A DNA stretch of 64,000 bases, taken from NCBI GenBank assembly GCA_964019135.1, contig OZ025252.1, forward strand, positions 46,536,959 through 46,600,958, given 5' to 3'. Every line of letters begins with the position of its first letter. Position 1 is the stretch's first letter. Positions 25,295 through 37,022 of the stretch are shown here, one piece after another. Made by a program: the position numbers and the translations under genes. The notes beneath the pieces were generated by a model. That model was given only the letters and a program-made list of their open reading frames with translations, did no database searches and was not told the DNA's origin. The stretch comes from Arenicola marina. Taxonomy: Eukaryota; Annelida; Polychaeta; Arenicolidae.

Positions 25295-25690
25295 TGAATA
25301 GAGGACCTTGAACCAAGCCGCCTTCTACAACAACCAATCACCGCCTTATTAACATTCGAGAACTGCCACGATCGCGTCACACTGCGAGTAGACCTCGAGC
25401 CTTTAAAACCCCATTTATCGCCCGCTTATCTGGCCCCTTCATACCGACGGATGACAAAGACCCGAGGAAATTCCCCGGTGCCCTTCCCCGTGATAATGGT
25501 GAGAGGAGCAGAAAGTTTATTCCTTGGCAGGCCCTGCGCTGAATATATATGACCGCATTATCTGTGCAGGGTGGAAGCGCGAAAGCTATTCCGTCAGGAT
25601 AGGAGTGAAGAAAAAGGTGGGCTGTATGGGACCTTTCGGTATTGTTGCTTGTCTAATCATAATCACAATGTCAGTTTTTAGTGCTAGTTC
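25295..25690. promoter_or_regulatory. Conserved GC-rich block with CCAAT and TTTAAAA (unit 3)
   Basis: Unit 3 counterpart. CCAAT is at 25334-25338 and TTTAAAA at 25402-25408. It is nearly identical to unit 1 from the block's second half onward. Confidence 0.3.
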
Positions 25691-26199
25691 CATGGTTGTG
25701 AGGTACTTAATAATAGGCTGTAATTTACTGCTTCAGCCGGTTGCATTTATGCACATAACAAAGGTAATTATGTGGAACTGTCCATTACGCATTGATTAAC
25801 GCCAAGGGTCTTAATCTCATTGGCGGTAGCTCGATTCATACACGCTATCTACCTTCCGTGAACAGTGATGCGTCATTGAAAACTAGGATTATGTATGCTA
25901 TTAGCTTAATCTTTACGATTTGCACATGGGCATTCGACAGCCAGCTTAATACAACAGCAAGACACAGATCCCATGCCCTCCTTCAGAAAAGGTGGACTTT
26001 TAACTACCCACAAGGGATACGAATGCGCCCTGCGTGTCCCACCCCCCACTGAATAGGAGGATGGCCCTTTGTACAGAATAGACATAATGACTAATCACTA
26101 ATCAGCTACATATGATGCTGCAACATTATTACTCGATAGAAGACCCCTAAACAACGCACCCATCATTTCCTATCTACACCTTCATTATTGTATGCTAGC

Positions 26200-26345
26200 C
26201 ATCGCTGCAGTACGACGGGTGACTGGTCCTCGGAGCAATAGGTCCTCGGTTCGAATCCGATCCCGCGACCCTAATATGGAGCTTGTTTCATCCATTCACC
26301 CTCCGTCATCCCAGGATGTTCCTTGGTCCAGTTTCCGCACTGGCA
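26200..26345 (+). mobile_element. tRNA-derived SINE-like segment (unit 3)
   Basis: Counterpart of the unit 1 segment, with B-box-like GGTTCGAATCC at 26248-26258 and the same tail. Because it is shared at the same place in units 1 and 3, it predates the duplication. Confidence 0.55.
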
Positions 26346-26505
26346 TTGTCTGGTTAAAGTACCTTAAGCTTCTGTTTACCACGCATTGTCATAGTGAGAG
26401 ACTGCCTTTTTCAAGTATTGTTTCATATATGGTGCACCTGTGTTTGTAGGAAAGAACTGTTTGGTGATTTATGATTGCGCCATAGCCAAACGTTTTAATA
26501 CTGAG

Positions 26506-26848
26506 CAGTGGCAGATCGAGAGGGGGTGACAGGGGGCACATACGCCCCTCCCCTCCCCCCCGCCCCCCCTTCAATAGAAATAAGCAAAAATATCGCAGGT
26601 GCCCCCCCCCCCCACCCCTGCTCTGAAGAAGGAAGCACAGTGGGCATAATCACAATTCATTCAGCTCAACTTCACGTGCACGCCCCCCCCCCGGTCCTGG
26701 TCACAGAATCCGCGCCTGGATCGCACCTCACCCCCACCCGACCCCCACCCAGGTCGCAAGTTGATCGGTTGATCGGTGCCTGGATAGTACTTAAAGAAGT
26801 GGTGTCCCCCACCAGCTCCTCCTTTTGTAAATTCCTGGATCCGCTATG
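26506..26848. mobile_element. hAT-like MITE (unit 3)
   Basis: Same element as in unit 2 at the same unit position: left end CAGTGGCAGATC, right end TCCTGGATCCGCTATG, flanked by ACTGAG on both sides. Its presence in units 2 and 3 and as a remnant in unit 1 means it inserted before the tandem duplication. Confidence 0.65.
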
Positions 26849-29800
26849 ACTGAGCGTATGTTTTTTATAAACAAGCGGTGTCACGGCACATGGATTGTTA
26901 TTGATATTTCATTTTACTTGCACGTTACATTGAAATACAGAACATATATCATATATCCATTTGCATCGTATTAAAACTCATATGAAACTGGATGTAAGTC
27001 TTTCCTACAGCCAATATTTGCATAAATAACCAATACAAGAAAAAACATAAAATTCTTAGCCTAGTCGTGCCAAACGTGGGCAGTACTAAGACGCCTTCGT
27101 TGCCAACAAACAACGCGATTTGTTCCAATTTCCGGAGGCTACCATGGCAACCATTGCGAAACACCATTAGCCAGGAAGCAGGGTTATGTCACCCGCGGCT
27201 TACGGCTTGGGGCTAATGCAATTTGTGGACTCAAGAAGAACTAAAGCTAGACACAACACGGGTTCATCTGGCTGTGAGGACGCGAGTGGCGTTCTATGAG
27301 AAACCCACAAGCACCAACGCGAATTCTTGGTTTCTGGATAAGGGCAACCAAGGTGGAGATAAGATGAATACGGTACACGGATATCGCAAAGTCCTGAAGA
27401 GACGTCGGAAGCACACGTCGGTCAAGGAAACGGAATAATGTACTAAGATCTAGCAAACACTGGCGTATAAATCATCTCCGAAAGGGGGCAATTATTATTC
27501 AACTGCGATCAAATATTCTTTTTACTATCTGTTGTTATATCTGTTATTGCAATATGTGTGTCGTTGTAACATGTTATTCATCTCGTTCCACTCTTCATCC
27601 ACTCAGCACGGGTCAGTTGGTGGGCAGGGGTCACCGAATACATGATCGGCTACCTTTATCTCTCCATGACCTCCACGCTACCAGGTTACCCCTACAATTA
27701 CCCACCAGCCACCACCCCATTGCCTCCTGCCAATCTCTCGACACCCCCCCTCCCTCACCCAACAGCCCACACCGCACGCCACACACCACCCTGGCCAACC
27801 AACGACATGAACCCCAGCGGTCCTTTTGTTCTACTCCTCATCCATTATCAGAGCAACGGAGCGGCTTCGGGCAGCAGTGACCAGCACAAGATACGCTTCT
27901 TCATACATGCTCACATTATTATGGTCATACATTGAATGAATATTACACGGAATATCCAGGGCGCCATTATAATCTGCTGCACAGTCTCATTATTGGCGGT
28001 GCGGTCTGGACTACACACGATGGCAATAAAACAGGCGGTTACTATGCCATTGCCGGCGACTTTTGTGACAAATCCAGACAAGTTGATCCCATAAATATTT
28101 ATAGCGCCCCTTCACGCCTCCATGTGGTCACGTAGGCATCGACCGACTGCGCACCAACACGTATAAGACTCAACAGTTGGCGCCAATGGCTTCATGGTGA
28201 TATACGTTTAGCAACAGAGTTCATAACACGTCATTGATTATTCGCCTATAATGCTCATACGGCGCCTGAAGGCATCGCATATATGTAAATATACATAGAT
28301 ATATGCGAATATACATAGAGATATTCATGGCGTTTTTTTTCGGTAAGATGGTTTTAAATCATCCTCTCCGCCCAACAAGCGTCATGCGTAACGTTGGTGA
28401 CGGTACATTAGCCAGAACCTACGAATACAATGGAAGATGATCGCTGTTGGGATGAATGGCAAAAAAAAGTCCAATTGCAAAGACCGCGTTTAAGCTGTCA
28501 GTGCCATGCCAAAACTACATCATCTGATGTTTACTTCCTGTGGTTTATTATTTGGCATTCAATATTCGTCTAATGGCTCAGACAGAAGAACACACTTTTA
28601 CGGGCGCATGACATGGCTTCTGCGCAAATGTTGGGTGAGAGGACAGTGACGATGTCCAAGAACGACGCGTATTTTTTACAAATGTTCACTGATGCAAATA
28701 GTACTCTGTGCTGATATCTATTATAAATTTGTGTATTTTCGCAAATGACGGTTGTTTGGAAACTTTGGAAAAATTACGTGACGCAAGCATTTGAACGTTA
28801 GAACAAGCAGCAAGCCCGAAAGCCCGGTCTCAACTTGTGTCTGCGAAGCTGACGGATCGGAAGGAAATACAAATCTGTTTCACTAACAAGAGCCAATGAT
28901 TTGGGTGTCGCGCAGATCGGGGCTCCGGCTGTTTGACTTGCGAGGTGGGAGGATAACTCCACCACATCCTTTATGTTGTTTTGGACGTGCTGCAAGGAAA
29001 GATACACATTTAGAGTTCCGACGGTGCATTATAGGGGATTGTGGGAGGGTCGCGGTAGTGATGGTGAAGGCGTTATGACTCTATCCGCACTGTCATTGGT
29101 CAACGTCACGTGATTGATGTGAGACATGATGAATGAGTTTGTTGATTGATTGAAACCGGGAGAGGAGCGAGTTTTCCGCTATCACGCCAACGGTCATGAA
29201 CTGCTGGGATGGGGCATCTGCCCTCCCCTCGACAATCTTTAGCTACTCCTGTAGCCTGTCTGCAGCAGCACCCACGTTGAAAGGGCTGCGGCTAGGCGGG
29301 GGACGAGGGTGTGCGCAACCGCAACAATTCCCCGGCACTCGCCTATATCATCCACGGGCACCATCTTGATGCAGTCCCCCAAAAGGAGGAGGGACAACGC
29401 TGGGTAGCGGCACATGGCCCGCTCTGTCCCATGTTGTTTTGCCCATCCAAGGAGACAGACACGCTGCGGTCATTATCGCGCCCGTTAGGAGCCATCAATT
29501 GCGCCACATGAACATCAATTGGCGAGCAGCGTCAGTCCCCTCTTCCTTCTTGTTGACACAACCATATGACGTGTAAAACATACGATACGGTATAATACAA
29601 CGAAAACGCTGAAACAGTTGGGGAGCTACGCACGAAATTGCTGAATCACAGAAAAAGAATAAATATTCAGCCGGGCCCGCGCCCCTTATAAGAATAAAAT
29701 TATTCTGGATTAGGTCATATATCATTTATGCCATAAACCCGAAGGCTTACAACCGGATGGGCTAGCTCGTGCGAGTGGATGACGAGGGTGAGAGCTGCGG

Positions 29801-30574
29801 TGGCCCAGGAATTCGCACCATATATCCGTGGGGTTAACACATGGAAATGGAATCTTATATCGACTTTGAGCCCTATGTATAGCGCTACCCCCCCCCCCCC
29901 CCCACCTCCCTCTACCACCCTGCTTTATGGTCGTAAATGATCGCAAAGTTTCTTCCATTTCCAGGGTTTGCAGATCCTCGGACCCTCGTGATGCGTTCGT
30001 TCTGGACAATAGTATGCACTTTGCACCAGTCAAATTAGCCATAATTAAGACACATCATTATGAATGAAGCCAGTCAGTTTCAATTACTCTTGTGACGATC
30101 AAACAACTCAATATGTCCATTTTACTTTTAATCGAGTCGTGATATATTTAGCAATATATTTTATAATATAACAAAATAAAATGCATGAAACTTAATGAGG
30201 TGCGGTTTGAAACAACAGGAAGTGAATCTGAGGGACAACAGTAGAATTTCATCGACATTGCAATACGGAAGATATTTACATGACGAGTATATAAATGATA
30301 GTAGGAAGCGTGACAAACATGATCTGAAACCCGATGCATTTATACATTTATCAACCACGCCTGTATGACATCAACGTGCGACCTACAGCGCAACATTAAA
30401 TATACGACAAACTACATTAGATGTAAGCCCAAGTCCGATGAGTCAGACGTGGATTGACGGCATGCTTAGATATACCACACAGGGCGCGTAGGAGTATCTG
30501 TGGCAGTCGGGGACTGGTGCTTAAATCCTGCTGACACACTTCAGACCCGTACACAGCGTCTTCTCCAACATAAC

Positions 30575-32301
30575 GAACATAACATAACATCCTGGTTCCA
30601 AATTCGGGCTCGGGCACATAATCTGGGCCATGTTTCATTCCTTCATCCTTCATCGTCCCGAAGGTTCCATGGCCCGATTTAGCCTTCATGTGCACACAAG
30701 TGGCCTAAACCACCAACATTTCATAGAAGTTCCATGGAGTTTCCAAAGAAAGCGCACGTCGCGGCAATGCACGGTACAGTTCAAGGTCGCCCTGGGCGAG
30801 TCAAACATCAGCTCCGTCTCGGCTGAACGGCGTTGGGCAGACCTTCACATCTAATGCTGCTAATGTTATTGTTCAAAGGATTGGCTCCGCCGCTAATCTC
30901 ACTTCGCAGCAGGCAACCGGTGCGAAAGTAAATGTGCCAGCAAGGCTTCCAATGTTCCTTAAATGCGTTTTAAAGTTTTAAATCTTCGAATATCCCCTTA
31001 TATAGTGCCGTGCCGCCGGTATCCCTTCACATATCGCTTGCAGGAGTCTTCTTACACAATATATTCCAGAATTCGTCAAACCACACGTTCGTTTGTCGCA
31101 GAGAACGTAGCCTACGTGTCTTAAATCCAGAGCTCGTTGTTGTGCCTGCCGTCAGTTGCAAGGCCGGTATGGAAACTATTCAAACTAGATGGAGACTTTG
31201 TAAATTCCATAGAAATTCTATGAAACCTCTAAGGAAATTCTATAAAAACTCTATAGGAAAACGTTTAGAATTTCCATAGAAAAATCGATAGAAACCTTTA
31301 GAATTGTTTTTAGTGAAATTCTGTAAGATATTTCCCTACGGGGTGTAATGATGTCGGGTAAACTTAATGCCGTGATTCGCGTAATAAATCTAGGAAGAGA
31401 GAATTACCTTCATGTATCCTTTCACATAATGGTCCGGGCAACCTAGGGATATACCCAAAACCGCAATAGTAATCAAACCTGTTTTTTCTTATTCCATATG
31501 CTTCCATATGACTTTTCGATACATGGTTCGATATTCACAATTCAATCGATTATTGAAACGTTTGATCGTGATCACATGAATAAATTACGTATGTGGGAGG
31601 GGAAGGGATGGGGGGGGGAGGGAGGTTAAGAAATGACAATCTTTCTTCCTCCACGACCAACAATGTACATTTCATCTCAAATGTGAAATTTCAAGGGGGA
31701 TGGGGGGACAGGGGGGGGGTGTGGTAGGGAGTTAAGGAGTAAGTAGAGGGGACACACTCCAAGCTAGGGGAGGACAGACACTCCAAGTTTGGATGGTAAT
31801 CCCGGTGTTATTGGAGAGAAGACACCCCAAGTCTTCTCGGGGCGGTACCCCAAGTTAGGGGAGGGAAACTGAACATACACTGTTAAAGTCGGGTTCGTCA
31901 AGCCCAAGCACCTCCCCCCACCCCCGGTCACAAGTCTTCAGAGCAGCCCCCCCCCCCACGTACCGGTCGGAAATTTTTCAGAGAGCACACCCCTCGGTTG
32001 GAAGTTTTCAGAGAGCCACCGCCCCCCCCCCCCCCCCCCTTGGCAAATTCCTAGATCCGCCCCTGGGTAGCTTTATATCCCATTAATCAACGGGTAATCT
32101 TACGCTCGGTGTTTCAGTTTAGGGAACGTTCCCTGTAACTTCAACAGAGGGAAGCTAAAATCGAAATATTCCAGGAACGTTCCCGAACCGAACCGACTTA
32201 GGCCGTAGCGTTCATTGAACGTTCGCGGAAGGCTCAACACTAACGTAACCAAAATGTAGCCCCCAGCGAACGGTTCGCTGAACGTTCGGTCTTTGCTGGG
32301 G
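30575..32301. other. Composite insertion private to unit 3
   Basis: Units 1 and 2 read from CTTCTCCAACATAACGACAA straight to TGACGCGAC; unit 3 carries about 1.7 kb instead. Contents: a SINE tail fragment related to 4310-4379 (about 30590-30690), A-rich short repeats of ATAGAAATTCTAT type (about 31195-31300), G- and C-rich tracts with a hAT-MITE end CCTAGATCCGCCCCTG (about 32051), and a stretch with AACGTT palindromes (AGGGAACGTTCCCT at about 32111) ending in TTTGCTGGGG. The last resembles the MITE family at 41034. No gene is seen. Confidence 0.6.
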
Positions 32302-33099
32302 CGACCGGAAAATCGTTCTTAAAACCGATTTTGCAAATGTGGTGGCCATTAATTTATTATTCAGCTCCTGGAAAGGAGTCCTCGATAGAATAGTGCCGTG
32401 TAGCAAGGCACAGCACCGGGTGCACTTGTTGGGCTTCGGGTAGGTCCGTGGTGGAACAGGGACTGCGCGTTTGGCTGAGGGAATGGAAGGACGGGACAGT
32501 GGCGTGCGAGGAGGTAAAGTAGAGAGCAGGTGGGTGTGGGTCAGAGAGAGAGAGATGGGGGGGGGGGATGTTCATGGATATGTGGCCTGAACTCCAGAGG
32601 GAATGCCGCCCAGCATCTCGAAAGAATTATGTTGTCGAAGAAAAAAGTCATATTCCAAGCACATTCCTCCTACCATGTCCCTCCAACCCCCCCCCCCCCC
32701 CCCCCACCCCCCGGCGCCTACCTCATGCCCCCATACCCCTCCTCAGTTACCTATACCAGAACCCTTCGTTTGTCAGAACGTCTGTTCCACAGCCCACGGC
32801 CGGTATGACTACATGGTTGGTAGAAAGCTATGGCCATGGCTGCATGGCACACAGTTTTGTTGCGCGTGGTTCAACAATTGGCTTCTTGTTATGTGTTGGC
32901 CCTTCTGTTCCATGCTAATATTGATGCTTTAATGCATTTGCGTATTGCAGTGTCCCTTTGTCTCATATGTTTTCCATTCACTCCGACTGTCTGGCGGGAG
33001 TGTTTTATTAAGATATTAATAATTGGCAATTGTTTTGTACTGACACATCTACAATTCCATGTATCTATGACGTATCTTTCCTTAACCCTGCGACAGTGA

Positions 33100-33366
33100 A
33101 TGTCAACCCGCAACAACAATTATCATCCCAGGAGCGTCATTTTATGCACTTTAGTTAGTTTTCAAAGTTATTTTGCATGGCGCCTCTGTTATCTAACGGG
33201 TCTGAAAAAAGCGCCGAGACGTCGCCCAATAAAGGCGTGTGAGTGTAAAACATGGAGGCACATTGGCTCAATGGCTTATTGGGCTGCAGACCCCGTTGGA
33301 CGGCATTGCCGTCGAGGTAGGAGCGTTTTTTTTGCACTGTTTTGGGGTCATTTTCTACCTGACTAA
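33100..33366 (+). other. Frame-shifted counterpart of the 86-codon frame (unit 3)
   Basis: Compared with units 1 and 2 it has a three-base gain and a three-base loss that keep the frame, then a one-base gain after GACCCC that shifts it, so the shared C-terminus is lost. If the frame were a gene, this copy would be broken. Confidence 0.2.
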
Positions 33367-34279
33367 GCGCCTAGTGGCCCTCTTCATCGTTAACACTAAG
33401 GAAAGGAAGGAGCGGAGGAGGGAGTGGGGGATGTGAGTGGAGTGACTAGGCTAGGTGGCTTCAACCAGCTTTTGACGACTAGGTTGTATAAAGGAACGTC
33501 CGAATTATAGGATTTTTACCAATACTGCGACGAGCGATAGAACGCGACCTGAACATGAGATAAATATTGAGTTGGCTTAATAAGGCCTTCTATATGTTCA
33601 TTGCCTTATTTTCATTTCAAAACTGGCAGTTTTAGGTGCAAGAAAGTAAGTCCAAGAAGGCCAATTGACATGTCACCAGAGTAAATCCCCAAATCCCAAT
33701 AATATATTGAGCCACCACGACGCGGTATATAGTTTTCATTTCCATTGCGATGTTATTTCTGAAGCATAGCCTGGGCATTATGTATATTATAGATAGGGAT
33801 ATCTTATATACCTATGTCTAACATATATATGTTCTACATATGTATATATACATACTCGTATATATTTTCCATGTATATATATATGTATCCATGTTGACAA
33901 TGCCAATATAGTGAGGAGATAGCTGTCCTTCTTTAGTATTTGGTTCTACGTGAGCGTCGCCTTATTTATCGGACGGTGAATTGAACAAATAAACCACCTA
34001 CGTCATAGCAGTCGTTACAAAGGCCATTCTCATATTTGCATTAACTCATGGTTACATTACATTGACCACTTTGGCATCCAGGCTTGGTTGGGCTGGAGAG
34101 ACAGTTCATAGCAGTCGCCGAACACTAACAGCTCTGGCTACAGGATTCCAAGGAGCCAACACTACGGCACGGCAGGGGCCAATAAAATGCTGAAAGTTGT
34201 CGACAGCCCTCTGTTTGTGGGTCGTTTACATTCCGCGTTTACCGCCACCGGATATTGCGTATAATGGGCCGTGAAGGCA

Positions 34280-34293
34280 CTGTCAGGGGGCGC
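34280..34293 (+). promoter_or_regulatory. CTCF-like motif (unit 3)
   Basis: CTGTCAGGGGGCGC, with two C-to-T changes from units 1 and 2; both could be CpG or CpC decay. The AGGGGGCGC core is kept. Confidence 0.35.
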
Positions 34294-35029
34294 GCGCCAT
34301 CGAGGAAGGGGAAGTTGGCCCTCCCACACTGATTGCGATAAACCGAACATTCCACATAGACACTTGCGAGATTAACGAGCCGCAAGTTGCCGGCTGCAGG
34401 GTAGGCATATGCGCAACTTTGTCTCATTTCCCTGGGAATGACGTCACGTAGATGTTTGGTTCCAACACCATGAATGACTGTTAGGCAGACAGTTTATTTA
34501 ATCACCACCTTTAGTAACTGCTTTGATTAAAAGTTTAGGGTTGGTGGAGGAACGCTGTTTGTGTGGGCATACATAAGTTTCTCATGAACGTAACATGCGG
34601 ATTTTGGGTCACTTAGTTGTTCAAGTCAGTGCGAAGGCTATCCCCTGTGGTCGTTAGGACTGTACACGGCTCAGACAGGGGCACTTAACCGCTGTGCCGC
34701 AATCGAAGATGGCGGGCGGTAACGGCGGTAATTAAGAGAGAGCCGTTGGTACTCTCAAACGATTTGCTGGAGCAGCCTCTCGGGTTTCCAAACTCCTGAC
34801 AATTGGAGACAAGACACTTTGTGATGGATGCTGACAAATGAAAGGTGCAATAACACGCACCGATATGATATGGTATGACCGACACGCTATATCGTATTGG
34901 CACCTGCTTATCACACGAATATACGCATGTGTCTTGACGAAACGGCGTAGCCAATGTCCTTTGATCGTATAAGAAACCAATTAGTTGCCTTCATATAACT
35001 GTGTCACAATCGTATTTCATCGAAGACCA

Positions 35030-35315
35030 CTTTGCAAATGTCACACATTATCAAGTTTGATTGAACAGTACCGTTAAGCAGTGGCAATGGCAATCATTAA
35101 ACATGTGTATTATCTGACATATCTATGATTGTGATTTAAACAGACGTACGTAGAGCATTGAACAGTAGTTGTGTACCGTGCAAAATGAAATTAAAGTCTA
35201 AATCAGCCTAACAGCGCTATTATGTCAGTATGCTACTTTTCAAGATACGGCAAACATTTCTGAATTTTTTTCACCAGACATAGCTTGTTATTTACTCACA
35301 GATCGCAACAAAATA
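35030..35315. repeat. Giant tandem repeat, truncated unit 4 and array end
   Basis: The unit restarts at CTTTGCAAATGTCACACATT (same as 20883 and, with changes, 1219). It continues through TAAAGTCTAAATCAGCC and the TTTTTTTCACCAGACATAGC landmark (equivalents near 1498, 11126 and 21165). It stops near 35315, just after GCAACAAAATAATGATATGAC. Beyond that point the sequence no longer matches any unit, so this is the right edge of the array. The preceding internal part lacks a few dozen bases compared with unit 1. Confidence 0.85.
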
Positions 35316-36754
35316 ATGATATGACTTTAGACTCGTGTTTTGGAATATGAGGTTGAATATTTTCCAACAACCTATATTCAAGTTTAGCATTGTCACTAAC
35401 AAAAAAAATAGATTTTGTTGATTTACCTTGTACCCACCCATTCTGTATCAGATGAGCCAATGGAAAAAAAAAAAAAAAATTATAGGCCAGATGTTTTGCT
35501 AATTCACACATGGGATTAATGTGGATATATCGAGATGAAAATATGTTCACAAAGTGAAAAAACGATCAAATATAAATAGTACTCGCTAGGTGGCGCCACA
35601 GTGATCCCGCGTACTACCTTAACACGAATTTGGCGGAGAAGGGTTTCAAGAATTTAGAGATGGGCGCACCCAAACGTTACCGAATACCACGAAGCATATC
35701 AGATCTGTCGTCAGGCAGACCATCATCTCGTTGATCGTAGGGCTGTGGGTTCAGTCTCCAATCACTTTAGCTTGCGGTTGACAACTAATTTCCATTTTCT
35801 CTGCGGTCGTCAGTCGGTGATCCTCAGCCGTAATTTTACGGCTAATCGGAGGATAAATGTGGCTCGCCACGAAATTTACATATTGCTGTCATCACATCTT
35901 TGAATAATGTGATTCCACATTTAATGTGGGAGAAGCCACACGTCCCCTCGTTACGTCTGTTTTCCGTAAATACTGGGCGTCGGTGCAGATATGGAAACCA
36001 TGCCAATCACCCGCCTACTCCGTCCGCGACCTGTCAGTCCCAATCGTAACCTATTAACCCACACGACTTCCTGGTCCGACTCTGCCTCAAGTTACTTGAT
36101 AGTATGATACATAATTCAACTTTTCATTCGGTTAAAGTGGCAGTAGTGTTACTCGTCATCAAGTGCATGTTACGAACGAGGGAATTGCCCGCAGTCAAGC
36201 AGTGAGGTGGAACAAAAATGGAACAACTGGCATACGTGGGAGAGTAAACAGGGTGAAATTGGCCTGCCGGAATTGGTCCTCACCCGTGTGACTTACGGTG
36301 AACGTAAATGGCCTGTGTTTTATGGATGGACATGCGCGCGGCGGTTAGACTGGCGTCTCGCTAAAAAATGAGGAGAAAAAACACATCATATGGGCCAAAA
36401 GTAATCGTGTTGGTGGTAGCAATTAGACGTTTTTCACGCCCACATAAAAGTATTGTGGTCGGGAGGACATCCATTTTGCCTAACCGAATGGATCTGTTTC
36501 CGGTTTGAGGGCCGGGAAGGTTTTACGACCCCATGATATAATATGGATCGCATCAGATCCGTTCCTCGCGTGCAAATATGTGTGCAACGGTTATTTATGC
36601 CCCAGACTGTTGTACCTCTACCCATGTGTATGGCGATCCATACATAGGTGGCAGGTGGCCCCCAGGCGCCTGCGTCGTCTGGGTGGCCTATCCGCCATCT
36701 TGCCACGTCACGGCCAGGATCGGCGTGAGTTCCGGTATTCGGGAGAGATCCCTG

Positions 36755-36880
36755 ATGCAGTGGTTGGCACACTCGACTATTGATCAATACGTCTTTAGTT
36801 CGAATCCGGGTCAAGGTGCCTCATCGGCTTGTTAATTCCTTGGCTCAGCTTCACCGTTTTGCGTCCTAAAACACCAACAT
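36755..36880 (+). mobile_element. tRNA-derived SINE
   Basis: A-box-like TGGTTGGCACACTCGA from 36761 and B-box AGTTCGAATCC at 36797-36807, with tRNA-like spacing, are followed by an unrelated tail. An intact tRNA fold is not present. Confidence 0.6.
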
Positions 36881-36990
36881 GTCATTCACTTTGGGTGTAC
36901 GAGCCGAATAGTCTGCATTTTGCGGATAACCCTTATCAGCTAGATTATGAAATAATGTCCGCGTGTGCATATGAGCAACTGACGAAAATA

Positions 36991-37022
<32 letters not shown>

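Larger units (their letters stand above)
20881..35029. repeat. Giant tandem repeat, unit 3 (expanded by insertions)
   Basis: Third full unit. It is about 4 kb longer than units 1 and 2 because of three insertions: about 21838-22140 (unclassified), about 22405-24070 (containing an LTR fossil and minisatellites), and about 30575-32301 (SINE fragment, short A-rich repeats, MITE-like end with AACGTT palindromes). Outside the insertions the block order matches units 1 and 2. Positions about 25525-25700 are almost letter-identical to 3614-3790 in unit 1, clearly closer than either is to unit 2. Confidence 0.9.

Noticed and set aside
35296-35550. Minus-strand frame at the right edge of the array as a reverse-transcriptase fragment
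   Set aside because: The text is only vaguely LINE-like and part of it (FFFFF) comes from an A-run; I could not find RT motifs.
36434-36814. Minus-strand frame of 126 codons
   Set aside because: It overlaps a tRNA-derived SINE head and has no domain-like text; most likely a chance frame.
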